Shown one piece after another: positions 35,370 to 42,828 of a DNA stretch of 64,000 nucleotides (its first letter is position 1; every line of letters begins with the position of its first letter). Position numbers and translations under genes: made by a program. Below the pieces are notes generated by a model. It saw only the letters and a program-made list of their open reading frames with translations, did no database searches and was not told where the DNA came from. Source of the stretch: Vibrio pelagius (GTDB lineage Bacteria > Pseudomonadota > Gammaproteobacteria > Enterobacterales > Vibrionaceae); NCBI RefSeq assembly GCF_024347575.1, contig NZ_AP025504.1, positions 62,001 to 126,000 of the forward strand. Direction: 5' to 3'.

Positions 35370-36692
35370 TTAGTTCGCCTCAGCACTTAAGTCGTAAGCA
35401 ACGCCCATGTAGTTTGAGAAATCACTATCAAGGATGAACGAATATACAACGTTGGTTCGCGTGCCAGTCGTCGGCTTTGCCCACATTTTCACGTAAGCCA
35501 CATCCCCTGCATGTAGGACTTGGTTTAGTTCTATCCCTGTCATTTTCGGTGCATAATCTTCACCTCTGAAGTCCATCTCAGTAATTTCACTAATGGTGTA
35601 GTCCTTACCAACCGCCTCTAGAGTATAAGTACCCACTAGAACGTATTCGGGTGCATCACCTGTGATGGCTTTATCTAGGGTAATCGGCGTCGGTGTGTAA
35701 GGTAGGGCATGTACTGTTTTTTCATCCCCAAAGGTAAAGATGATTTCGCTGCTGCCTGCGGCACTCGCGCTCAAACGAACCATATCGGCTTCGCTGGTGA
35801 ATTCACCGTCATTTACAGTTAGCGAGAAGAGGTAATCACCCACTTGGTCGGGTGTGAAATCTGGTTTCGCGACCGTAGAGTCTGACAGCTCAGCTGTACT
35901 GTTTTCCGGTTTAGAAAGTAGTTTCCACGTGTACGTAATCGCATCTTCATTGCCGTCGTAGCTGCCGCTGCCATCTAAGGTTGCTGTTTCTCTCATCTCT
36001 AAAGACTTTACGCCACCCGCATTAGCGACTGGAGCAACGTTTTCTGCTGAATAAGACACAGTCACTTCTTGGCTAACGCTTTCGTAACCGTCGCTTACTG
36101 TTAATTTCAGCTTGTAGTCACCGGCTGTATTAGAAAGTAGTACTGCTGTTGATGTTGCGCTGCCCGTGAGTTTCATTGTCGCATTATCCGGCGTTGATAA
36201 AAGCGCCCATTGATAAGTTAAAACATCGCCATCAAGGTCGACGGCGTTAGACGGAATTTCGATAGATTTGGTTATAGCAACACTTGGTGGTGTTGCTATA
36301 TCGATAATTGGCGCCACGTTTTGTGATGCGTCAGTGACTTCAATAGTTTGTTTTGTGGTACTTGAAGTGCCAGATACGACACTTTCTAGTTCAAATGTGT
36401 AATCACCAACAACATCTGGAGTGAAATAAGGTGAAATGGCCTTGCTTGCGTTAAGTGCAACGTTACTGCCATCAGGTTTGCTTGTGAGCTTCCATTCGAA
36501 AGTCATGTTTTCGTTGTAGGTATCTAAACCTTGGGTTGCATCTAAACGTACACGCTTGCCTAATTTGGCATAAGATTTTTCTACAGTTGCGTTATTTGAA
36601 GAGTTTGAACTGCTGTCGCTGCTCCCACTACCGCATGCGATAAGCGCTGGCATAGCGGCAGCAAGTAAGGTCCATTTTAGTTTTGAAGTCAT
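35370..36692 (-). CDS. PKD-repeat lipoprotein 2
   Basis: From the ATG at 36692 (AGGA 8 bases upstream) the protein is 440 residues, with lipobox LIAC at Cys20 and a serine/asparagine linker. The same three-PKD plus C-terminal-domain layout as lipoprotein 1 is present, and the C-terminal segment PEYVLVGTYTLEAVGKDYTI is clearly related. Two upstream in-frame ATGs (36719 and 36710) would hide the signal peptide and are rejected. The two genes are diverged paralogs from a duplication. Location at the outer membrane is inferred, and function is unknown. Confidence 0.78.
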   Translation of the reverse strand: MTSKLKWTLLAAAMPALIACGSGSSDSSSNSSNNATVEKSYAKLGKRVRLDATQGLDTYNENMTFEWKLTSKPDGSNVALNASKAISPYFTPDVVGDYTFELESVVSGTSSTTKQTIEVTDASQNVAPIIDIATPPSVAITKSIEIPSNAVDLDGDVLTYQWALLSTPDNATMKLTGSATSTAVLLSNTAGDYKLKLTVSDGYESVSQEVTVSYSAENVAPVANAGGVKSLEMRETATLDGSGSYDGNEDAITYTWKLLSKPENSTAELSDSTVAKPDFTPDQVGDYLFSLTVNDGEFTSEADMVRLSASAAGSSEIIFTFGDEKTVHALPYTPTPITLDKAITGDAPEYVLVGTYTLEAVGKDYTISEITEMDFRGEDYAPKMTGIELNQVLHAGDVAYVKMWAKPTTGTRTNVVYSFILDSDFSNYMGVAYDLSAEAN

Positions 36693-36760
36693 CGGTTTTT
36701 TCCTAATCATGAGTGGCAAAGCTGTTTGAAATCAGCCATGCAAATGTCAATTTCATTGGG

Positions 36761-36790
36761 TATACCGAATCAAGATGAGAAACCCGTAAA
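36761..36790 (-). promoter_or_regulatory. ECF-type promoter of PKD lipoprotein 2
   Basis: On the minus strand TTTACGG, 16 bases, then CGGTATA, about 69 bases before the chosen start. Confidence 0.82.
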
Positions 36791-36816
36791 GAAAAACGCC
36801 CCGAAAGGCGTTTTAT
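36791..36816 (-). terminator. Terminator of the TonB-dependent receptor gene
   Basis: On the minus strand AAAACGCC / GGCGTTTT with a 6-nt loop is followed by T's. It directly abuts the next ECF-type promoter. Confidence 0.85.
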
Positions 36817-36880
36817 TATGGTTTTGATTGATACGTTTGATTCAAAATGAGTCTGAAAGGCAATATCAGTGGTTTTTTTA

Positions 36881-39800
36881 TTAAAACTTACCACTTAGTT
36901 TGAAGGTTAATGTTCGGCCTGGAGCGGGCATACCTGATACCGAACCTGTATCTAAGTAATAAACATCAGATAAATTGTTACCAATCAGTTCAGCACTCAG
37001 TTTTTTTGTGAGGGCATATTTGATGTAGGCATCATAAGTAATCACCTCAGTTCTTTTTATGATTTCGTCATCATGACTCGCTGAAACGTAGTTCGTACGT
37101 ACGCCTGTTTCTAAGTCGGTATCAAAGAAACGAGTACCTAGTAAAATACTGCCTGTATATTCAGGTGCTGCATGGGCAGCTAGGAAGCTTCCTTCTGAAA
37201 ATCCACCACGAACACAGGTTTCTTCAGATGGGGTATTGCCTAAAATTACATCCTTTATATAACCTTGAGCGGCTGAGTTTCTGTCACAAACTTCGTTTCG
37301 GAAGTTGTAAGCAATTGAGGCATCAGCAAAATAATCGCTGTTATCAAACTGCCCATTGATCTCAATACCGCTGGTTCGTTGGCTATCTAGGTTAGTGAAG
37401 TTATAACTGTCACGGTCTCTATCCATCACGTCGTCAATGGTTTGATCAAAATAGGTCAACTTAAAGCTCGCATTATCGAAGTAGTGAATGTAGGCCGTCT
37501 CGTACAGTTTGGCACGCTCAGGTTGTAGTGGAGCACTTGCGACGGGGTTGCTACTGAATCCACTGGTACTTTCAAATAAGCTTGGGAAACGTAAAGTCTC
37601 AGCATAGCGTGTGTAAATTCGGCTGTTATCGCTGATTAACCATGTGGCTGTGACAGAAGGCATCCAACCGCTACCGCTAGTTTTATACTGGGTATTGTAT
37701 TCTTCAGAAGTCTCAAGCGACTTGGCTTTACAACTGCCTTCGATGTAGTTTTCTTGTTGCATGGCAATACGACAAGCATTGTTCGCCAGATCGAGCTCGT
37801 TGTGGCTATTAGTTAACCAATTGGATGCATGGTGCTCGATGAAAGTGGTTTGATTTTGCGCCGCTTCGGTTTGTGTTTGTAACTTTTGTTGCAATATGGC
37901 ATCGAAATTAGCAAGTTCTGTTTGTCGTTCGTCTAGCTGACTTTGGTATTCACTGGCTTGATCGGGGAACATAACGATCAAGTTTTGTAATCTATCTATC
38001 TCTGTGTTGAGGTTTTGTTGCGTGAAAGTGATTCTTACCTCATGCTCTGCATTTGCTACATTTTGTGCGATCTCTTCCGGCGCATAGGTCTCTAGTGTTT
38101 GATACGTTAATTGGTAACCGTCTTTCTTGTACTCTTTAAGAGGACTGATGTCGCCAGAGTTTACTTGATGTTCGATATAGTAATCTGTCGCGTTGTAAGA
38201 GATGTAACGGACACCTGAATCTAACACGATGGATTCATGTGGACGCCATTCAATCTTTATTGCGCCGTTGTATTCTTCTCTTTCACCGGCACGGACTGCA
38301 CCACCATAGAAATCGACAAGGTTAGCTAGTCCCTCTTTAGGGTTCAATTCGTGCATCATGTAACTGCCCGACAATGTCATATCAATCGAGTCTGTCAGTA
38401 GCATCTTGTTATTAAAATCGAACCCGTACCTTTGCTCATCACGGTTAACGACGGATGTGTTTATGATGATGTCAGGCGTATCGCTTTTGTAGTTCACGAA
38501 GTTGGGGAAGCCATAACCAGTATTGCTGCGCGAATCTGTTTTTGTCAGCCATAAGTTGGTGCTTAGGTTTAGCAGATCGTGTTCGGGGTTTGCTCGAAAT
38601 TTCAGTGTGTAGGCTTGCATTTTTGCGTTTGCAAGCGGCCACTGAGCGAGTCCGTCGGAATTTCGGTAGTCTGAACGACTCGCCAATATTTCACCATGAG
38701 TACTTTCCGTGTATCGGATACTGGCGTGCAGTTTGTAGTAATCACTGAAATTGATCGTACCTTTTAATAGTGCTGATTCCATTTCAGCCGATGTGTTGGG
38801 TACTTCGTGGCCAGGGTAGTGTACCAATGCCATGTGTTCAGGTCTTAAAAGTGGATTTCGCCCGGCGACTTGGTCACTCGAGTTATTATCAAATGGTTTC
38901 GAGTAGAAGTCAGCTTTACTGGTGCCTGAGTAGTAGTTGCCTCGATTTCGGTATGCGTATGCGGCTAACCAGTCAAATTTTGGTTCGATTCCTGCGAGTG
39001 CGAGGCGATAGGCGACGTCTTCTCCATTGAAGGGATTATCTGTTTTGTTGTCTCTGGTTTGGAAACGAAGTTCTGGATCGTCGTACAGTGGAACACCACC
39101 TAGCTCGGTATAAGCAGGGACATCTTGCCAACGTTTTCCGGTATGCAGTCGCGCTTTGTTTGGCTCGATGGAGTTACTGCTGCTTTCGGCAATTAACTCA
39201 ATACCAAATTGTTCTCCTTCTTCAACGATATCTTGCGGTTGCAAGGTGGTCACTTTTACGGCACCACCTGTTGAGGTATTGATCTCTGAGTTTAACTGAG
39301 CACCTTGGTAGACGGTCATACTGCCGATAAGGTTGGGGTCAATGTAGTTTCTGTTCGATGACCCACGATAGCCGTTATACACTGAAATACCTTGTTCAGT
39401 ACCATCGATAACAACAGGTACACGACCAAAGCCTTGTACACCGCGTACGTTCGGGTCGATACTGCCACCGCCATTTCGTGCTTCGCCACTGTGTGTGTTG
39501 GCGACACCGGTGAATAGATCCGCCGCACTGGTCCCTTTGAAACGCTCGATTTCTTCTTTCCCAAGATAAGCGGTTGCGACGTCTTTGTCGTACACATCCA
39601 TTTCACCGTCTGTGTCTCTTTGATAAGCATCATCAAAATGGGTTCGAACTTGTATAGCATCGAGTGTCATCGAGTCTGTAGTCGGTACGAGGTAGTAAAC
39701 ACCATCAGACTGCTTTTGTGCTTGCAGACCGGTATTGGTCAACAGCATAGAAAGCGCTTGTTCGCTGTTGTATTGACCGACTAAACCTTGGCTGTAGAGC

Positions 39801-40003
39801 TCTGAAGAGAGTGACGAATCTAGATAAAATTCGATACCCGATTCAACGGCAAAGTGGTTGAGAGCACTGTCTAGGGTGCCTGCTGGAATATTATATTGAT
39901 GGTCTTCTGCAGCGTGGGAAGCAAAAGGAAAACTCAATATAACGACACCGAGTTTTATCGTGGTAAGTTTGGAGAGTAGCGAGCGCTGCTTGGCATTTGG
40001 CAC
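36881..40003 (-). CDS. TonB-dependent receptor with STN signalling domain
   Basis: The 1040-residue receptor has a signal peptide (to about 32). An STN domain at about 37-110 (YNIPAGTLDSALNHFAVESGIEF...YLVP) passes signals to FecR-type anti-sigma factors. A TonB box region and plug (about 140-270, NVRGVQGFGRVPVVIDGTEQG) follow, then a long 22-strand-type barrel ending in phenylalanine. It is larger than usual because of an inserted helical, glutamine-rich segment around residues 635-770 with two cysteines. The start is GTG with AAGGA 7 bases upstream. Linkage suggests haem or haem-protein import, but the ligand is not proven. Confidence 0.9.
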   Translation of the reverse strand: MPNAKQRSLLSKLTTIKLGVVILSFPFASHAAEDHQYNIPAGTLDSALNHFAVESGIEFYLDSSLSSELYSQGLVGQYNSEQALSMLLTNTGLQAQKQSDGVYYLVPTTDSMTLDAIQVRTHFDDAYQRDTDGEMDVYDKDVATAYLGKEEIERFKGTSAADLFTGVANTHSGEARNGGGSIDPNVRGVQGFGRVPVVIDGTEQGISVYNGYRGSSNRNYIDPNLIGSMTVYQGAQLNSEINTSTGGAVKVTTLQPQDIVEEGEQFGIELIAESSSNSIEPNKARLHTGKRWQDVPAYTELGGVPLYDDPELRFQTRDNKTDNPFNGEDVAYRLALAGIEPKFDWLAAYAYRNRGNYYSGTSKADFYSKPFDNNSSDQVAGRNPLLRPEHMALVHYPGHEVPNTSAEMESALLKGTINFSDYYKLHASIRYTESTHGEILASRSDYRNSDGLAQWPLANAKMQAYTLKFRANPEHDLLNLSTNLWLTKTDSRSNTGYGFPNFVNYKSDTPDIIINTSVVNRDEQRYGFDFNNKMLLTDSIDMTLSGSYMMHELNPKEGLANLVDFYGGAVRAGEREEYNGAIKIEWRPHESIVLDSGVRYISYNATDYYIEHQVNSGDISPLKEYKKDGYQLTYQTLETYAPEEIAQNVANAEHEVRITFTQQNLNTEIDRLQNLIVMFPDQASEYQSQLDERQTELANFDAILQQKLQTQTEAAQNQTTFIEHHASNWLTNSHNELDLANNACRIAMQQENYIEGSCKAKSLETSEEYNTQYKTSGSGWMPSVTATWLISDNSRIYTRYAETLRFPSLFESTSGFSSNPVASAPLQPERAKLYETAYIHYFDNASFKLTYFDQTIDDVMDRDRDSYNFTNLDSQRTSGIEINGQFDNSDYFADASIAYNFRNEVCDRNSAAQGYIKDVILGNTPSEETCVRGGFSEGSFLAAHAAPEYTGSILLGTRFFDTDLETGVRTNYVSASHDDEIIKRTEVITYDAYIKYALTKKLSAELIGNNLSDVYYLDTGSVSGMPAPGRTLTFKLSGKF

Positions 40004-40041
40004 CGTAATTTCCTTATCGGGATTTCTAACTGACTGTCAGA

Positions 40042-40070
40042 TACACCGAACAAGAATCAGAAATCCGTAA
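40042..40070 (-). promoter_or_regulatory. ECF-type promoter of the receptor gene
   Basis: On the minus strand TTACGG, 16 bases, then CGGTGTA, about 40 bases before the GTG start. It lies just after the fecR-like stop codon. Confidence 0.82.
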
Positions 40071-40077
40071 TAAAATT

Positions 40078-41013
40078 TTATTTTGCTGTGATGGTGACCC
40101 AAAGAGGGGTTCGGTAATGGATTCTTACCGGCAGTATCTGGCTGATATTGTGTAAGGTTTTATCAATATCTTTGGTCGAGAACACACCGGTAAGTTTGAG
40201 TGCTGCGGCACTGGCATCGACGTTGATGATGCCGCGTCGATAACGCCCTAATTCGTTGATGAAGGTTTTGAGCTGTGTCGCTTCCGCCATGATCTTATGC
40301 TCTAACCAAAGCATGTCGGAATCTTGGGTCTGGTTTGGCTGCGATACTGTGCGGCGATCGAAGTGGGCAGTTTGCCCTGCGAAAAGATGCGGTTTCCCCA
40401 TCCCAAGCATAGGTTGAATTTCGACTTCACCCTCGTAAACAGAGACTTGAGTGGTGTCGGCATGCTCTCGGATACTGAATTGGGTTCCGATAGGCAACAC
40501 CAAACCCCGCGAAGTCGAGACTGTTAACGGGCTACGATGATGTGTATTGGTGATCATGACTTCACCGCGTTCGATGTGAATATCTCGCTGATGATTATCA
40601 AAATCGACAAATAATTTGGAATCAGTATTGAGCGCCAATTGTGTGCCGTCGAGCAGCGTCATCGAACGAATTTCGCCCGTCGCCGTTGAGTATTCGGTAC
40701 CTGTTGGTGTTGGCCTGTAAATCGCCATGCCTGAACCTAGTGCGACGAACGAAAGTGCGCTTATGGATAAGAATTCGCGACGGCTGACTCTCGGCGGTTT
40801 ACGCGTCAAGACCTGCTTGCTAATTGTTCCTTTAGGAATGGCACAAAACTTACTTTGTAGCAGTTCTAACTTTTGCCATGCCAAGGCGTTGTTAGGGTGG
40901 GCAAGTCTCCAACACTCGAACGAGTCGTGATCTTGTTGCGTGGCATCATCAGCCCAAAGACGTGCCATCCAAACCGATGCTTGCTCTATGGTCTCCGGTG
41001 GTAATTGTTGCAT
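40078..41013 (-). CDS. FecR-family anti-sigma/sensor protein
   Basis: The 311-residue protein has an N-terminal cytoplasmic domain (IEQASVWMARLWADD...CWRLAHPNNALAWQ) that binds the sigma factor. A single membrane segment preceded by twin arginines (SRREFLSISALSFVALG) follows, then the periplasmic FecR domain and a C-terminal STN-like fold (VFSTKDIDKTLHNISQILPVRI). It should receive the signal from the receptor's STN domain and control the sigma factor. The twin-arginine motif suggests Tat-dependent insertion, reported for some FecR homologs. It starts 1 base after the sigma gene. Confidence 0.9.
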   Translation of the reverse strand: MQQLPPETIEQASVWMARLWADDATQQDHDSFECWRLAHPNNALAWQKLELLQSKFCAIPKGTISKQVLTRKPPRVSRREFLSISALSFVALGSGMAIYRPTPTGTEYSTATGEIRSMTLLDGTQLALNTDSKLFVDFDNHQRDIHIERGEVMITNTHHRSPLTVSTSRGLVLPIGTQFSIREHADTTQVSVYEGEVEIQPMLGMGKPHLFAGQTAHFDRRTVSQPNQTQDSDMLWLEHKIMAEATQLKTFINELGRYRRGIINVDASAAALKLTGVFSTKDIDKTLHNISQILPVRIHYRTPLWVTITAK

Positions 41014-41014
41014 T

Positions 41015-41530
41015 TTACACCTCGCTAAGCATGGCTAGCATGCAACCTTGGAGTCCCTTAGCAACGTACTTTTCCACAGATGATACTGAAACTTCAAGTT
41101 CGAAGGCGATCTCTTTGTAGCTTTTGCCTTCGAGCTGTCTCATGAGCAGTGCTTGGCGAGCTTTGATTGGGAGTTTGTGGAGTAGGGCATCGATCTCAAC
41201 AAGTGCTTCAACCACTATGGTGTGGTCTTCCGGAGAACTGGCGACCAGAGAGGGTTCTTGTTCAATGAGCTCTAAATAGGCACTTTCTACACGACGTTTT
41301 CGATAAAGATCAATCACCAACCCTTTAGCGATATGAGTCAGGTACTTTCTTGAATCTTTGTATTCAGGCAGCTTACCTTTGGTTAACAAGCGAAGATAAG
41401 TATCTTGAACCAGATCAGCCGTAGTGTCAGGGCATCCTAAGCGTCGTTTAATAAACACCGATAACCAGCTGTGATGCTCTTGGTACATTTGATCCACGCT
41501 GTGTGAGGTGTTGTTGCTCGCTACGGTCAT
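41015..41530 (-). CDS. FecI-like ECF sigma factor
   Basis: From the ATG at 41530 the protein is 171 residues. It has sigma region 2 (DLVQDTYLRLLTKG...RKYLTHIAKGLVIDLYRKRR) and region 4 (LPIKARQALLMRQLEGKSYKEIAFELEVSVSSVEKYVAKG). An upstream open stretch runs to 41572, but it would translate the Fur box, and AGGAG lies near the 41530 start, so 41530 is chosen. The likely targets are the five TTACGG-N16-CGGTRTA sites in this locus. Fur control of this gene would make the whole regulon respond to iron. Confidence 0.92.
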   Translation of the reverse strand: MTVASNNTSHSVDQMYQEHHSWLSVFIKRRLGCPDTTADLVQDTYLRLLTKGKLPEYKDSRKYLTHIAKGLVIDLYRKRRVESAYLELIEQEPSLVASSPEDHTIVVEALVEIDALLHKLPIKARQALLMRQLEGKSYKEIAFELEVSVSSVEKYVAKGLQGCMLAMLSEV

Positions 41531-41554
41531 TCCCTGATACTCCTTACTAACCTT

Positions 41555-41573
41555 AATGATAATTATTATCATT
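41555..41573. promoter_or_regulatory. Fur box upstream of the fecI-like gene
   Basis: AATGATAATTATTATCATT is a perfect 9-1-9 palindrome and contains the classic 7-1-7 Fur motif TGATAAT-N-ATTATCA. It ends 25 bases before the chosen sigma start codon. The remaining 300 bases to the tRNA genes are AT-rich with no gene seen. Confidence 0.92.
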
Positions 41574-41790
41574 GGGGCGATGAATATATCAGAAATTCTT
41601 TAATGTGCTACATGTTTTTTATAAATCATTTGAATTTGAGAGTTCATTCAAATCTTTGATTTGTATGGATAGTATTTCAATAAGAACCAAAGAAGGATGT
41701 TTAAATGAAATGTTAATTGACGGATACGGTTATAGAACATTCAACCAAGCTCGCTTTATAACCATTTGAATCAATTAGCTAAAATAATTG

Positions 41791-41818
41791 TTGACCCAAA
41801 AATTCAATCCGTTAAAGT
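41791..41818 (+). promoter_or_regulatory. Promoter of the tRNA-Leu/Cys pair
   Basis: TTGACC and TAAAGT are separated by 16 bases, followed by ACGTCTCG. The AATCCGTTAAAGTA region closely resembles AATCCGTAAAGTA at the first cluster. Confidence 0.6.
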
Positions 41819-41878
41819 ACGTCTCGTTCTCGCGGCATAAGCCGATGAGAGATGGTGTTGCCATCGCATGATTGCGTT

Positions 41879-41965
41879 GCCCTGGTGGTGGAATTGGTAG
41901 ACACAAGGGATTTAAAATCCCTCGGCGTTCGCGCTGTGCCGGTTCAAGTCCGGCCCGGGGCACCA
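41879..41965 (+). tRNA. tRNA-Leu (TAA), copy 2
   Basis: 87 bases, identical to the copy at 21399, with CCA encoded. Confidence 0.97.
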
Positions 41966-42018
41966 TCTACTTACTCGAAAGAGGGAACAGAGTCGTACTC
42001 TTAAAACACGCACAATTT

Positions 42019-42092
42019 GGCGCCTTGGCAGAGTGGCTATGCAGCGGATTGCAAATCCGTGGACCTCGGTTCGACTCCGGGAGGCGCCTCCA
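42019..42092 (+). tRNA. tRNA-Cys (GCA), copy 4
   Basis: 74 bases, identical to the other copies. It lies 53 bases after tRNA-Leu and is the last conserved gene before the defence cassette. Confidence 0.97.
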
Positions 42093-42103
42093 AATTACTT
42101 AAG

Positions 42104-42126
42104 ACCAGCCTAGTGCTGGTTTTTTT
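42104..42126 (+). terminator. Terminator of the second tRNA cluster
   Basis: ACCAGC / GCTGGT with a 5-nt loop is followed by six T's. The loop CTAGT equals that of the terminator at 21626. Confidence 0.85.
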
Positions 42127-42251
42127 GTACCTGGAGTTTGGTAAGTACAAGCCATTTATAGTTTGGACAAAGCAAAGTAGAAATGTGAGAGATAAAAAAA
42201 GCGAACCCAATGATTAATGCTTGTAAGTTAATAACCATCTAACACCTTTTT

Positions 42252-42287
42252 GAAGGCCTAGTCGCGTAGCGACTGGGCCTTCTTTTT
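42252..42287 (+). terminator. Orphan strong terminator
   Basis: A 14-bp stem with one G-T pair (GAAGGCCTAGTCGC / GCGACTGGGCCTTC) is followed by TTTTT. No intact gene precedes it, so it may be left from a lost gene or insulate the cassette. Confidence 0.8.
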
Positions 42288-42412
42288 AATGCTCTTGGAT
42301 AACCTCTATCTCGTCTGTCTGGCAGTATAAAACTCTCAGCCATATCTAGCATGTAGTTCATTACTACAAGCTATGTAGTGGCATAGATGTCTTTAATCTG
42401 AACTTTAATTAG

Positions 42413-42706
42413 TATGAATCCCCCCTAGCTGCTTTCGCAGCAGAAGAGAACCGAGAATTGGTTGCTACTTTGGAAGGTTGTAGACGCAAGACACTTGTCA
42501 TCTTTGAAGGAGCTGACGCGCTGGCACCTTTGGAGTGTAATGAGACGTTTTGGCTGAGGTCGGCTATCGTCGCTGCAGATAACTCTCTGGTGGTTATGAT
42601 TTCTTTTGAAGCTAAGGAATCATATAAGAACTTGCTCTATCACAGGAATTCGCCTTTTTATATGTCAGCAATACCTCTACGACATGAGTTCTCGGCAAGA
42701 ATATGA
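42413..42706 (+). pseudogene. Fragment of an AAA-type ATPase
   Basis: The frame is open from 42413 without a good start. It reads like the second half of an AAA ATPase core: a Walker-B-like RKTLVIFEGADAL, then LRSAIVAADNSLVVMIS, then SPFYMSAIPL, a pattern I associate with P-loop ATPases of mobile or defence loci. Walker A is absent and the frame stops after about 95 codons, so this is probably a remnant. The parent family is uncertain. Confidence 0.4.
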
Positions 42707-42828
42707 TAAAGAGCACACTGTTTGTGGTGTCATTGTTACTAGTTGCATTTGAATTTGGTAGAGTATTGGGCACCTAATGATACCTATTGCAAGCAAAGCG
42801 ACATGATGTCGCATCGGTTCAAATGTAA

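Noticed and set aside
41531..41572. Longer fecI start at 41572
   Set aside because: It would translate the Fur box as a run of isoleucines, and AGGAG fits the ATG at 41530.
41872..42217. Plus-strand frames across the second tRNA cluster
   Set aside because: They are readings of tRNA-Leu and tRNA-Cys themselves, without ribosome sites.
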